A DNA stretch of 64,000 bases from Foliimonas ilicis. GTDB lineage: Bacteria; Pseudomonadota; Alphaproteobacteria; Rhizobiales; Rhizobiaceae. Numbering within the stretch: position 1 is the stretch's first letter; the number at the start of each line of letters is the position of its first letter. A program made the position numbers and the translations under genes. Positions 26,941 through 36,245 of this stretch are shown here, in pieces. Where the stretch lies: contig NZ_JBDUUH010000004.1 in NCBI RefSeq assembly GCF_039939195.1, positions 186,001 to 250,000 on the forward strand. The letters are read 5' to 3'. The notes beneath the pieces are model-generated. The model had not been told where the DNA came from, ran no database searches, and worked only from the letters and a program-made list of their open reading frames with translations.

Positions 26941-28250
26941 CCGCGCGCGGTATCATCATAGGCGCGCCACGCTCCGGCTCAGGCAAGACTAGCGTCACCA
27001 TCGGCCTTTTGCGCGCATTCGCGCGGCGCGGCATCAAGGTTCGCGGCGCAAAATCCGGCCCTGATTATATCGACCCAGCCTTTCACGCGGCAGCGACCGG
27101 CCGTCCGGGCGTCAATCTCGACAGTTGGGCCATGTCGCCGCCGCTTCTCAACGCGCTGGCAACGCAGGCCGCAGACGATGCTGAACTGGTCATCCTTGAA
27201 AGCGCGATGGGCCTGTTCGATGGCATTCCGGCCCCCGCCGGTCGCTCCGGTTCGGCGGCGGATCTGGCGCGGCTATACGGCCTGCCGGTGCTACTTGTGC
27301 TGGATGTTTCCGGCCAATCGCAAACCGCCGCAGCCATCGCAAAAGGCTTTGCCACCTATGATCCTGACGTGCGCATCGCCGGTGTCGTGCTCAATCGCCT
27401 AGGCAGCGAGCGCCATAAACGCCTGACCGGCGATGCCATCGAAGCGCTCGGCCTGCCGGTCATCGGCGCAATCCTGCGCGATCCCACGCTTTCGCTGCCG
27501 GAACGCCATCTCGGACTGGTTCAGGCCAGCGAACATTCCGATCTGATCGGCCATCTCGATCGCCTGGCCGACATGGCCGAAGCCTCGCTCGATCTCGACG
27601 CTATCCTCGCGCTGGCGGAACCGATTGCCCCATCGCAAGGCGATGCGAATGACGCCTTGCCCCCGCCCGGCCAGCGTATCGCGCTTGCTCAGGACGCCGC
27701 GTTCAGCTTCCTTTATCCGCATGTCGCCGCTCATTGGCGTGCCGCAGGCGCCGAAATGGTGCCATTCTCGCCGCTGGCGAATGAGGCACCGTCGATGGAT
27801 TGCGATGTCTGCTGGCTGCCCGGCGGCTATCCAGAGCTTCATGCAGGAACGCTCGCGCGGGCAGAAAATTTCCGCGAAGGCGTGCGCCGTTTTGCCGAAA
27901 CACGCCCTGTTCACGGCGAGTGCGGAGGCTTCATGGTGCTTGGCGAAAGCATCGTCGATGCCGATGGCGCTGCCCATAGAATGCTCGGACTTCTCGGCCA
28001 CGCGACGAGCTTTGCCAAGCGCAAGATGAACCTCGGCTACCGTCAGGCGCGGCTCACCTCCAAATGCCCGCTTGGCCAGACAGATACGCTTATCCGCGGC
28101 CACGAATTCCACTATGCAACGATATTGGACAAGGGGGCGGATCAGCCGCTCGGAGAACTTGCCGACGGTCAGGGCAATGCGCTCGGCCCGTTCGGCGGCA
28201 GGCGCGGAAATGTCAGCGGCACCTTCTTTCATGCCATTGCGAGGGCCTGA
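26937..28250 (+). CDS. cobB: Hydrogenobyrinic acid a,c-diamide synthase CobB
   Basis: ATP- and glutamine-dependent amidase of the a and c side chains, making the substrate of cobaltochelatase. The 437-residue protein has an N-terminal dethiobiotin-synthetase-like domain with P-loop GAPRSGSGKTS at residues 9-19 and a C-terminal class I amidotransferase domain with the nucleophile in HGECGGFMVLGE near residue 326. It overlaps cobA by four bases and precedes cobS by three. Confidence 0.96.
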   Translation: MTARGIIIGAPRSGSGKTSVTIGLLRAFARRGIKVRGAKSGPDYIDPAFHAAATGRPGVNLDSWAMSPPLLNALATQAADDAELVILESAMGLFDGIPAPAGRSGSAADLARLYGLPVLLVLDVSGQSQTAAAIAKGFATYDPDVRIAGVVLNRLGSERHKRLTGDAIEALGLPVIGAILRDPTLSLPERHLGLVQASEHSDLIGHLDRLADMAEASLDLDAILALAEPIAPSQGDANDALPPPGQRIALAQDAAFSFLYPHVAAHWRAAGAEMVPFSPLANEAPSMDCDVCWLPGGYPELHAGTLARAENFREGVRRFAETRPVHGECGGFMVLGESIVDADGAAHRMLGLLGHATSFAKRKMNLGYRQARLTSKCPLGQTDTLIRGHEFHYATILDKGADQPLGELADGQGNALGPFGGRRGNVSGTFFHAIARA

Positions 28251-28253
28251 CGT

Positions 28254-29018
28254 ATGAACATGCCGCCGCCCCGCACATTGGTTCAGGATGTCGCCTTCTG
28301 CGTCATATTCTTCACCCGCCTGCCCCTGCCGCGTCTTGATCTCGAAGGTATAAAGCTTGCCCGCGCAATCTGGGCGGCACCCTTGGCAGGGCTCATCGTC
28401 GCGCTGCTCGCAGGTCTCGTCTATGCCTGCGCGATTGCTGTCGGCCTTTCCACCGGCCCCGCCGCCGCACTTGCAGTCACCACCACAATGCTCACCACCT
28501 TCTGCCTGCACGAAGATGGCTTCTCGGACACCGCGGACGGGTTCGGCGGCGGCGCGACGCTCGATCGCAAGCTCGAAATCATGCATGACAGCCGCATCGG
28601 CAGCTATGGCTCTGCGGCGTTTCTCGTCTCGGTCCTGCTGCGCTGGAGCGCGCTTGCCGCTATCGGCGCGCCCTCGTCGGTGGTCGTCGCGTTGATCGCA
28701 GCACACATGGCCTCGCGCGGTCTGCTCCCGGCATTCATGCATATCACGCCGCTTGCCCGACAGGCAGGGCTCGCAGCCGTTGCGGGAAAACCGTCACGCG
28801 AAGTGGCCATTGTTGCCGCACTGCTGGGGCTGGCCGGTCTGCTGCTTCTTGGCCTGAGCACCGCATTGATCGCAATCATCATTCTCGCAATCTGCTTTTT
28901 CGGTTTCCGGCATTTGTGCATGAAGCAAATCGGTGGCCAGACCGGCGATACGCTGGGTGCGCTTCAACAGATCGCGGAAATTGCAATCTTTCTCATCGCG
29001 TCGGCAACCCTGTCCTGA
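28254..29018 (+). CDS. cobS: Adenosylcobinamide-GDP ribazoletransferase CobS (CobV)
   Basis: Integral membrane enzyme joining alpha-ribazole to adenosylcobinamide-GDP, the last step of cobalamin assembly. The 254-residue product has six or so hydrophobic segments and the family motifs FFTRLPLP and HEDGFSDTADGFGGGATLDRKLEIMHDSRIGSYG. It is called cobV in the Pseudomonas denitrificans nomenclature and is not the chelatase subunit that is also named CobS. It sits between cobB and cobT on the plus strand. Confidence 0.95.
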   Translation: MNMPPPRTLVQDVAFCVIFFTRLPLPRLDLEGIKLARAIWAAPLAGLIVALLAGLVYACAIAVGLSTGPAAALAVTTTMLTTFCLHEDGFSDTADGFGGGATLDRKLEIMHDSRIGSYGSAAFLVSVLLRWSALAAIGAPSSVVVALIAAHMASRGLLPAFMHITPLARQAGLAAVAGKPSREVAIVAALLGLAGLLLLGLSTALIAIIILAICFFGFRHLCMKQIGGQTGDTLGALQQIAEIAIFLIASATLS

Positions 29019-29042
29019 TTCAATTTCGGAGATTTTTTCTCT

Positions 29043-30053
29043 ATGCCTTTCAAATCATTCGATGAACTTCGCGCTGCCTGCCTCGATCTCCCGACAGGAA
29101 ACGTCGAAGCGGAACAGGCGGCACTGGCGCGTCAGGACACGCTGACGAAGCCGCAGGGAAGCCTTGGGCGCTTGGAATCGATAGCCGCGTGGCTGGCGCG
29201 CTGGCAGGGCCGCGAAAAACCACGCCTCGACCGTGTAAAAGTAATCGTCTTCGCTGGCTCGCACGGCGTCACTGCACAAGGGGTTTCGGCCTTCCCGGCT
29301 GAAGTAACGGTCCAGATGGTCGCGAATTTCGCTGCAGGCGGTGCAGCCATCAACCAGTTGGCGCGCGCTGCAAATGCCGAATTGTCGGTCATTCCGCTCG
29401 AAATCGAGCGCCCAACCGGGGATTTTACGCAAGAACTCGCGATGAATGAGGCCGATTTTCTTGAATCCGTCTCAAAAGGCTACGATTCCGTCGATGCAGA
29501 TCTCGATCTGGTCTGCTTCGGCGAAATGGGCATCGGCAACACGACGCCCGCCGCAGCGATCGCAGCCGGGCTTTTCGGCGGCGATGTCGCGAAATGGACC
29601 GGACGCGGCACCGGCATCGACGATGCAGGTTTGAACCGCAAGATCGTCGCAATCCAGAAAGGTCTCGCCCTTCACACGCAAGCACTGAACGATCCACTGA
29701 AGCTCGCAGCCAGCCTCGGCGGGCGCGAACTCGCTGCAATCCTCGGTGCCGTCCTCGCCGCGCGCCATCGCAACGTGCCGGTTCTGCTCGACGGATTTGT
29801 CTGCACGGCTGCCGCAGCACCACTCGCACGCCTCAATAAAACCGGACTCGCCCACACACTTGCCGCCCACGTCTCAGCCGAAGCCGGGCATCGCGGCCTG
29901 CTGGAAGCGCTGGAACTCACGCCGCTTCTCGACCTCGGCATGCGGCTCGGCGAAGGATCCGGCGCGTGCCTCGCGGTCAACATCGTCCGCTCCGCGCTCG
30001 AATGCCACAACGGCATGGCAAGCTTTGCCGAAGCTGGTGTTTCCAACAAATAA
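29043..30053 (+). CDS. cobT: Nicotinate-nucleotide-dimethylbenzimidazole phosphoribosyltransferase CobT (CobU)
   Basis: Activates the lower ligand dimethylbenzimidazole to alpha-ribazole phosphate. The 336-residue protein shows KPQGSLGRLE, VFAGSHGVTAQGVSAFP, the substrate loop CFGEMGIGNTTPAAAIAAGL and GRGTGIDDAGLNRK, and ends with EAGVSNK. The family's catalytic glutamate near the C-terminus lies in the LRLGEGSGA segment. It is the last gene of the plus-strand cob run and is followed by a palindromic repeat rather than a classical terminator. Confidence 0.96.
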   Translation: MPFKSFDELRAACLDLPTGNVEAEQAALARQDTLTKPQGSLGRLESIAAWLARWQGREKPRLDRVKVIVFAGSHGVTAQGVSAFPAEVTVQMVANFAAGGAAINQLARAANAELSVIPLEIERPTGDFTQELAMNEADFLESVSKGYDSVDADLDLVCFGEMGIGNTTPAAAIAAGLFGGDVAKWTGRGTGIDDAGLNRKIVAIQKGLALHTQALNDPLKLAASLGGRELAAILGAVLAARHRNVPVLLDGFVCTAAAAPLARLNKTGLAHTLAAHVSAEAGHRGLLEALELTPLLDLGMRLGEGSGACLAVNIVRSALECHNGMASFAEAGVSNK

Positions 30054-30082
30054 TCAGATCAGAGCCCTAGATAGAAACGCAG

Positions 30083-30262
30083 GCGGGACAGCACCCCCCT
30101 CTGCCCTGCCGGGCATCTCCCCCTCAAGGGTGGAGATCACTCCGTCATGAACCCGGAATACCAATTGCAGACCTTGCCGAATGAAGGCGGAGAGCTATGT
30201 CAGCCAATCTCCCCCCTTGAGGGGGAGATGCCCGGCAGGGCAGAGGGGGGTGCTGTCCCGCC
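30083..30262. repeat. 180-base palindromic repeat, copy 1
   Basis: Arms 30083-30137 and 30208-30262 are nearly perfect reverse complements (GCGGGACAGCACCCCCCTCT onward), separated by about 70 bases of less symmetrical sequence. A second copy in opposite orientation lies at 61742-61913, including a similar middle part. This one fills the space between the converging cobT and uptake operons and may act as a transcription end. Confidence 0.88.
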
Positions 30263-30279
30263 GGCGCTTCTAAGAGCGT

Positions 30280-31317
30280 TTAATGCCCCGGCGCTTCCTC
30301 TTCGGAATCCGCCACATCATCTACCGGATCAAACGCAGCGCGCCATGATTTTACGCGCGTCGCCAGTTCGTCATTGCGCTCATATTCGGCGATCCGCGCC
30401 TGCTGGCGCAAGGCAAGCCGCATGGATGCGCGTCCGAAACGGTCGCCCGGCACCTCAAACCCATCAGGGCCGCGCCCGGAATTCAGCGCAGAAAGCACGC
30501 TCTCCTTGAGCAGAACCGTCTCGCGTTGACCATAATGCTCAAACAGGCGCTGAAACCGCTCATGTAAAGCGCCATCGAAAGCGCGCTCCTCACCCAGCGG
30601 CCCGACGACCGGGTTGCCCGGATGCAAAGCGCCGACCGGCAGCAGATCTGCCGGTATCGGCGTATTGGCCGAGTGCGTACGCCCGCTGCGCAGCAATTTC
30701 GGCAGCACATGCGTATGCGGTCCGGGTGGCGAAACCCCGCCCGTGTCCGGCCCGCCGATCTTTTGATAAACCTCGACGCGCCCGAGGTTTGTCAGCGCCA
30801 CACGATGCGGATGCACAGACAGAATCGCCCCCATTGCCGGATTGTCATGCTCGAACAGCGAACGTCCGAGATGCGCCCGCAATACGCCGAGCAGCTTGGG
30901 ATCGCTGGTGCGGATGCAGAAATCGCATTGCGGCAGTGAAAGTCCCATGTCGAACAATATGCCGGTGCGGTCGATACCCCGCACCGCGTCGTCGTCGGGA
31001 CCAATTTCCGTCAAAACGTTGCGCGCATCGCGCCGTGCCTCGGCTTCCGGCAGGCAAAGCGAGATCGCGTGGCTCCAGCGATGCGGGCGCGGGCTGATCG
31101 TCTCGTAGGCAACCGGCACCACGCTATCGAGCATCTTGTGATCGAGGCTGATGCCGCCGCGCCGCGTCGCGCGCTTCAGCGCGTAGGAATCGTCGATGAC
31201 AGCCGGTTCGTCGCGATCCTGATGGAATTCGGCGATCGCGCCGAACGTCCCCATGCTCCAGCCGGTCTGCCAGTCGATCAGCCCTTCGCGAACGAGTTGA
31301 TGCAAATCTCCCGCCAT
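30280..31317 (-). CDS. Conserved-looking protein of unknown function, last gene of the B12-uptake operon
   Basis: 345-residue soluble protein that I cannot place in a named family with certainty. It has no signal peptide or membrane segment. Noticeable features are a possible metal-binding spread of Cys and His: CDFCIRTSD near residue 151, SVHPHRVAL near residue 187, GPHTHVLP near residue 219 and GALHPGNP near residue 247. The C-terminus is acidic. It starts 12 bases after btuD and is last in btuB-F-C-D, so it is under the btuB-side cobalamin riboswitch. A role in handling imported corrinoid is possible but purely contextual. Confidence 0.8.
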   Translation of the reverse strand: MAGDLHQLVREGLIDWQTGWSMGTFGAIAEFHQDRDEPAVIDDSYALKRATRRGGISLDHKMLDSVVPVAYETISPRPHRWSHAISLCLPEAEARRDARNVLTEIGPDDDAVRGIDRTGILFDMGLSLPQCDFCIRTSDPKLLGVLRAHLGRSLFEHDNPAMGAILSVHPHRVALTNLGRVEVYQKIGGPDTGGVSPPGPHTHVLPKLLRSGRTHSANTPIPADLLPVGALHPGNPVVGPLGEERAFDGALHERFQRLFEHYGQRETVLLKESVLSALNSGRGPDGFEVPGDRFGRASMRLALRQQARIAEYERNDELATRVKSWRAAFDPVDDVADSEEEAPGH

Positions 31318-31329
31318 CTGTTCCTCCCC

Positions 31330-32109
31330 TCAGTTTCGTTGCAAAAGACCTGTCGGCTGCACGATCAGCCCGTCCGCCTTGCGTTCGAGATAGGCTTCGA
31401 CGCCATAAACCCGATGAAGATTGTCAGGCGTCAGCACGTCCTCCGGCGTGCCGTCGGCAGCGATTTTGCCGCCATCCAGCAGCACAAGCCGCGTGCACCA
31501 GCGCGCGGCGAGGCCCAGATCGTGCAGCGAAACGACGACGCTTTTGCCTGCGCCGGCCAGTTTCTGGAATGACTGCATCAAGCCGATCTGATGCGCAGGA
31601 TCGAGCCCAGCGGTCGGCTCATCTGCCAGAAGAAGCGACGCATCCTGCGCCAGCGCGCGCGCAATCAGCACCCGCGCCCGCTCGCCGCCCGAAAGCGCGT
31701 TGGCAGGCCTGTCGCGGAAGCTTTCCACATCCATGTGTCGCATCGCGGCCTCGATCAGCGCCCGGTCCGTGTCGTCCAGCGCGGCAAAAGCCGGTCTGTG
31801 CGGCGCACGTCCAAGCGAGACCAGCATTTCCACAGAAACAGCCCAGCCGATCTCGCGTTCCTGCGGCAGATAAGCGACATAACGCGCCATTTCGCGCGAA
31901 TTCATGCCTTTTGCCGGCTTTCCGGCAATCGATACGTCGCCTTTTGCCTGAACCAGCCCGAGTGCGGCGCGCAGCAGCGTTGATTTTCCCGCGCCATTCG
32001 GGCCGATCAACCCCACCAGTTCGCCTTTGCCGACATCCAACGAGACACCATGAAGCACTTCGGTTTTTCCAAGCGTGGCGCTGATATTCTTCAAGGACAG
32101 AAGCGTCAT
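31330..32109 (-). CDS. btuD: Vitamin B12 ABC transporter ATP-binding protein (BtuD-like)
   Basis: 259-residue ATPase of the FecE/BtuD type, energising corrinoid uptake across the inner membrane. The Walker A motif GPNGAGKST is at residues 36-44, the signature NALSGGERARVLIARAL near residue 138, Walker B LLLADEPTAGLDP and the switch histidine in VVSLHDLGLA. It overlaps btuC by four bases. B12 specificity is inferred from the riboswitch and neighbours; iron-siderophore ATPases look similar. Confidence 0.9.
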   Translation of the reverse strand: MTLLSLKNISATLGKTEVLHGVSLDVGKGELVGLIGPNGAGKSTLLRAALGLVQAKGDVSIAGKPAKGMNSREMARYVAYLPQEREIGWAVSVEMLVSLGRAPHRPAFAALDDTDRALIEAAMRHMDVESFRDRPANALSGGERARVLIARALAQDASLLLADEPTAGLDPAHQIGLMQSFQKLAGAGKSVVVSLHDLGLAARWCTRLVLLDGGKIAADGTPEDVLTPDNLHRVYGVEAYLERKADGLIVQPTGLLQRN

Positions 32110-33107
32110 AGCAGCGACCTCCGTGTGCGGAAGACGAGCCAGAGGAAGAACGGCGCGCCGACGATCGCGGTCAGAACGCCGAGCTTCAGATCCTTTTCCG
32201 GCGCAATCAGCCGCACCAGAATGTCCGCTGCGAGCAGTACGATTGCCCCGCCGAACCAGCTTGCAGGCAGCAGCCTGCCCGGCCTCGCCCCGACAAGCGG
32301 GCGAAGCACATGCGGCACGACAAGCCCGACAAAGCCTATCGCACCCGCAACGGCGGTCGCAGCCCCGACCGATGCGGCAGTGCCGAGGATTGCCAGCAAT
32401 TGCACATGCCTGAGATTGACGCCCATGCTGGCCGCCGCATCGGTGCCGAGCGTCAGAATGTCGAGCGATCGCCCAAGGCTCAAAAGCATCGCGCTTCCGG
32501 CGATGATGAAGGGTGCGGCCAGCCAGACATGGGTCATCGAGCGGTCGGTCAGCGAACCGAGCATCCAGAATACGATTTCGAGCGAGGCGAACGGGTTTGG
32601 CGAAAGATTGAGCGCCAGCGAGGTCATCGCACCCGCAAAGCTCGAAACCGCAACGCCCGCCAGAATGATGGTCAATGCCCCGCCGCGAAGCCCTGCCAGC
32701 GCCTGCACGACGATGACGGCAAGCACCGCACCGGCGAGCGCCGCAAATGGAAGCGCCAGCGGAAAGACCGCCGTCAGCCCTGAGTAGATCACGATGACTG
32801 CGCCGAGCGAGGCAGATGCGCTAACGCCGAGCAGCCCCGGTTCGGCCAGCGGATTGCGCAGATAACCTTGCAGGACTGCGCCGGAAAGCCCCAAAGTTCC
32901 GCCGATAAGCAGGCCCAAAATCGCACGCGGAAGGCGAATTTCGCGCATAATCAGCCCGATTGCATCGGCTTTTCCTGAAAAAAGCGCCGCGATACTGTCG
33001 GAGAACGCGATTGCGGCGGGGCCAACTGTCAGCGAAAGCGCAAACAGGATCGCGGTCGCCAGCGCGAGTCCCGCAAGCAGAAATCGGTATCTGGCGGTCT
33101 CGCTCAT
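32106..33107 (-). CDS. btuC: Vitamin B12 ABC transporter permease (BtuC-like)
   Basis: 333-residue FecCD-family permease with about nine to ten hydrophobic helices. Typical stretches are LRLPRAILGLLIGGTLGLSGAVLQGYLRNPLAEPGLLGVSASASLG in pieces and FVGLVVPHVLRPLVG near the C-terminus, the coupling region for the ATPase. It overlaps btuF at its start and btuD at its end. Substrate assignment rests on operon context. Confidence 0.9.
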   Translation of the reverse strand: MSETARYRFLLAGLALATAILFALSLTVGPAAIAFSDSIAALFSGKADAIGLIMREIRLPRAILGLLIGGTLGLSGAVLQGYLRNPLAEPGLLGVSASASLGAVIVIYSGLTAVFPLALPFAALAGAVLAVIVVQALAGLRGGALTIILAGVAVSSFAGAMTSLALNLSPNPFASLEIVFWMLGSLTDRSMTHVWLAAPFIIAGSAMLLSLGRSLDILTLGTDAAASMGVNLRHVQLLAILGTAASVGAATAVAGAIGFVGLVVPHVLRPLVGARPGRLLPASWFGGAIVLLAADILVRLIAPEKDLKLGVLTAIVGAPFFLWLVFRTRRSLL

Positions 33108-33922
33108 TTCGCCGCCTTTGACATCATGCGCACGGCCTCCAGCGTGAAAGGCGCGCCGCAGATCGTGTATTTGCTTGGCACGGAAACGCGCGTCCGATCC
33201 GTTGCGAGCGCCTGAAATGCCGGATGCTGAAAGCCCTGATCGGCGAGTGCCGGACCTTCATAATCGCCCGAACCGCCGACGATCAAATCCGGCCGCGCCA
33301 TAATCAGCGATTCCAGCGGCAGTTTCACCGTGCCAGTCATTCCCAGTGTATCCGCCAGATTTGTCAGCCCGGAAGCCTTGACGATGGCATCGACCATCGT
33401 GCCGGAACCGGACGTGTAGCTGTTTGGGTAATAGAGCGCGACGGTCTTGCCCGTCGGCTCCTGTTTCGCCAATTCGGCCAAGCCGGTATCGAGTTCCGCC
33501 AGCAACTCCGCAGCCTTTGCCTGCCGGTCGAGCAGCGCGCCCATACGCAAAATATCCTGCCTTATGTCCTCGAACGAGTTGGACGGCGCAAATTCCTCGA
33601 CGTGAAAACCGAGCCGTCTAAGCAGCGAAACGGTCGTGCGCGTGGTAAACGTGCCTGCAATCACCAGATCGGGCTGCATCAGGAAAATTTCCTCCGCCAG
33701 ACCATGATTGACGACATAGCGACCGGCCTGATCTGCCAACACCGAACTCGTCTTGTCTCCCGCAAGATAGGACACCGAGTACAATTGCCCCTCGCCCGCA
33801 ATCAGCATGGCAAGCTGGTCCGTGCAGACATTCATGGAAACGACGCGGCGCGGGGCTTCAGCGGCAAATGCCGCCCAGCTATTGAGGACCGAAACTATCA
33901 AGATCGCGATGATCCGTTTCAT
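33104..33922 (-). CDS. btuF: Vitamin B12 periplasmic binding protein (BtuF-like)
   Basis: 272-residue cluster-A-type substrate-binding protein with an N-terminal signal peptide (MKRIIAILIVSVLNSWAAFAAEA). The mature part has RRVVSMNVCTDQLAMLIAGEGQLYSVS at the start, the fold's EIFLMQPDLVIAGTF and the long central helix, then RPDLIVGGSGDYEGPALADQGFQHPAFQAL, a pattern also seen in BtuF. It lies between btuB (54-base gap) and btuC. Confidence 0.9.
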   Translation of the reverse strand: MKRIIAILIVSVLNSWAAFAAEAPRRVVSMNVCTDQLAMLIAGEGQLYSVSYLAGDKTSSVLADQAGRYVVNHGLAEEIFLMQPDLVIAGTFTTRTTVSLLRRLGFHVEEFAPSNSFEDIRQDILRMGALLDRQAKAAELLAELDTGLAELAKQEPTGKTVALYYPNSYTSGSGTMVDAIVKASGLTNLADTLGMTGTVKLPLESLIMARPDLIVGGSGDYEGPALADQGFQHPAFQALATDRTRVSVPSKYTICGAPFTLEAVRMMSKAAK

Positions 33923-33976
33923 GCTTTTCTCCAGGCATCAGGCCTCAAGAGAAGGCCCGATGCTGAACCTCTCCGT

Positions 33977-35836
33977 TCAGAACGTTCGCGTAAAGCTCAG
34001 ATTGAAGGTGCGTCCCGGTGCCCGGTAGTTTGTGACGGTGGCGTATTCCTCGTCGAACAGGTTTTCGACCGAGAATTTGAACTGCGATTGCGCATCGAGC
34101 GCATAAAGCGCGGTAAAATCCACGGTCACATAGTCCGGCAATTTTTCGGTGTTGGCCGCGTTGGAGTAGCGCGCCGCGCCATACAGGACTTTTGCCATCA
34201 GGTCGAGCTGCTCGGTCGGGCTGTAGGTGAGCTCGGCGGTCGCCTTGAAGCGGTCGCGGTTGGGAATGTATTTGCCATTGTCCTGATTAAGCGGCTCGCG
34301 GATGTCGATCGTGGCCTTACTGCTCCACTCGTCGCTAAAGCGGTGTGCCAGCGTCGCCTCGAAACCGGTTATGCGGGCGCGGGCGACGTTGAACGGGATC
34401 GGAGAAATGAAGGCGATCGCGTCAGTCAGCCACGTCTGGTAGAAAGCGAGATCGAGACTGGTGCCTGCCGTCGCCTGCCAATTCAAACCAACCTCATAGG
34501 AGCGGGATTTTTCAGGCTTCAGGTCTGGGTTTGAAAAGCCGGGATAGTAAAGATCATTGAAGGTCGGCGCGCGAAAACCAGTGGCGTAAGAAGAACGCAG
34601 TACGAGATCCGGCAGCACCTCGTAGCTCGCGCCGACATTGTAAGTGGTCGCCCCGCCGAACTGGCTGCTGTGGTCGTAGCGGACGCCCGCATCGACGCGC
34701 AGCGCCTCATATTCGAGCGAATATTGGCTGAACACCGCGGCCAAGTCGCGCGAATCTACAGCGAAATCGACGGTCGAATCGACATGTTCACGATAAGCTT
34801 CCACACCACCGGTGAAGATGTGATTGGCCTTGCCGGTATCGAAGCGTTTCTCAGTCGAGGCGAAGATGCCGTAGCGCTGCGTGTCAAATTGGCTGCTGCC
34901 AGGCACGTCGTCCCGGAAATTCGTCGAATAATCCAGGCCTGAACTCACCTCCACTGTCGAAGACCAACTGTCGGAATGAAGGACATGCGCGCCCAGTTTT
35001 CCGGCAAATGTAGTGGTATCGACTTCGTTGGCGAACGGGAATGTGTCATCGTACTGGCTGCGTCCACGTGCGAAAAGACCATCTGCGTAAAGCCGTCCCC
35101 AGTCGAAATCCTTCGAAAATGAAAGATTGGCCGAGCCTTGCAGGAATCCGTCATCATCGGGCTCATGACCCCAGGCGAGCGGCGTAGTGAAATCATAGCC
35201 GCGCGTACCGAGCAGGTTGCCACCGAGCGCATAGTTTACGCCGCTTTCGCTGCGTCCCTGAACCGTACCAGAAACATATCCGCCCCAGGGATGGGTGACG
35301 CCGGTTGTGAGCGTCGCGCAGGTGTTGCGACCGTCGGCGCAAGCACCGCCCTGCTTCGTTATGATGTTGACTACACCGCCCATCGCATCGGCACCGTATT
35401 GTGCGGAATGCGCACCCTTGGCGATCTCGATACGTTCAATCGAGGCAAGCGGGATATTGAAGATTGATGTCGTTCCGCTGGTGGCGGAGCTTGCCCGCAC
35501 GCCATTGATCAGCACGAGCGTCTGCGTGGCTGACATGCCGCGCAGATAGACATTGGCCGACGCCCCCTGCCCTCCATAGGAAATGATAGAAACGCCGGTA
35601 TAGGATTTCAACAACGAAGGCAGATCGGGCGCGGCCGACTGATCGATCTCCTTGCGGTCGATCACTGTAACTGACGAGGTTGAGCGCGCCAGCGTGGTTT
35701 CACGCCGTAGCGGCGTCGTGACGACGACCGGGTCGAGCCTGATTGCGTCCGCGTCGCGGTCGTCCGGCTCCTGCGCACCAGCATTATTCGAGAAAGCCAG
35801 CACCAATGCGCCGGCGTAAATTGTCCATTTCTGCAT
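33977..35836 (-). CDS. btuB: TonB-dependent vitamin B12 receptor BtuB
   Basis: Outer-membrane receptor, 619 residues. I start at the ATG at 35836 because MQKWTIYAGALVLAFSNNAGAQ is a good signal peptide. It is followed by a TonB box-like VVVTTPLRRE and the plug domain (SLLKSYTGVSIISYGGQGASANVYLRGMS in part; IERIEIAKGAHSAQYGADAMGGVVNIITK in part). The C-terminal two thirds is a beta-barrel ending in the aromatic NLSFTRTF. Under the cobalamin riboswitch at 36031-36205 and first of the uptake operon. Confidence 0.95.
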   Translation of the reverse strand: MQKWTIYAGALVLAFSNNAGAQEPDDRDADAIRLDPVVVTTPLRRETTLARSTSSVTVIDRKEIDQSAAPDLPSLLKSYTGVSIISYGGQGASANVYLRGMSATQTLVLINGVRASSATSGTTSIFNIPLASIERIEIAKGAHSAQYGADAMGGVVNIITKQGGACADGRNTCATLTTGVTHPWGGYVSGTVQGRSESGVNYALGGNLLGTRGYDFTTPLAWGHEPDDDGFLQGSANLSFSKDFDWGRLYADGLFARGRSQYDDTFPFANEVDTTTFAGKLGAHVLHSDSWSSTVEVSSGLDYSTNFRDDVPGSSQFDTQRYGIFASTEKRFDTGKANHIFTGGVEAYREHVDSTVDFAVDSRDLAAVFSQYSLEYEALRVDAGVRYDHSSQFGGATTYNVGASYEVLPDLVLRSSYATGFRAPTFNDLYYPGFSNPDLKPEKSRSYEVGLNWQATAGTSLDLAFYQTWLTDAIAFISPIPFNVARARITGFEATLAHRFSDEWSSKATIDIREPLNQDNGKYIPNRDRFKATAELTYSPTEQLDLMAKVLYGAARYSNAANTEKLPDYVTVDFTALYALDAQSQFKFSVENLFDEEYATVTNYRAPGRTFNLSFTRTF

Positions 35837-36030
35837 ATCTGCCCACCCAAATGCATCGCGGGCGCCACACGCGCCCATGGTTTCAATCGAAACCGCACGG
35901 TCTGAACGGGTGAGAAATGGACGCAATGATTGCGTATCCCGGCCCTGCCAGCGCGCGGCAACACTTTTCAGATGTCACCGCGACGGAAAACCGCACCTGG
36001 CCGCGCCCCGCGCCCAAGCTAGATGACTGG

Positions 36031-36205
36031 AAAAGGCAGGTCTCCTGACTTCCGGGTCGTCGCCATCTTCCGCCTTCCCAACAACGCGAATGCGCCGTCA
36101 GTGGCTTAGTGGAAGCTTGCTCACCGGTTACAGTTGCGGGGGCAGTCGCGGCTTTGGCCTGAAGGCCTTACCGTGTTCCCTTTTGATCCGCTTGCGCGGA
36201 ACCAA
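36031..36205 (-). ncRNA. Cobalamin riboswitch upstream of btuB
   Basis: Read on the minus strand it contains the core CCCCCGCAACTGTAACCGG (around 36141-36125), and the B12 box GTCAGGAGACCTGCC (36048-36034) in correct order, with the GGGAAC...GGTAAGGCC segment before them. It would repress the btuB-F-C-D operon when B12 is abundant. Limits are approximate. The region from 35837 to 36030 is the 5' leader leading to btuB. Confidence 0.93.
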
Positions 36206-36216
36206 TTCCAGATTGA

Positions 36217-36245
36217 ACGCTAGCTGCGGGGCAACGATCAGTCAA
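36217..36245 (-). promoter_or_regulatory. Possible promoter of the btuB operon
   Basis: On the minus strand TTGACT (36245-36240), a 17-base spacer and TAGCGT (36222-36217) just upstream of the riboswitch. The -35 is good and the -10 is poor, so this is tentative. Confidence 0.4.

Noticed and set aside
27399..28742. 447-codon minus-strand open frame
   Set aside because: Antisense of cobB and cobS, both certain.
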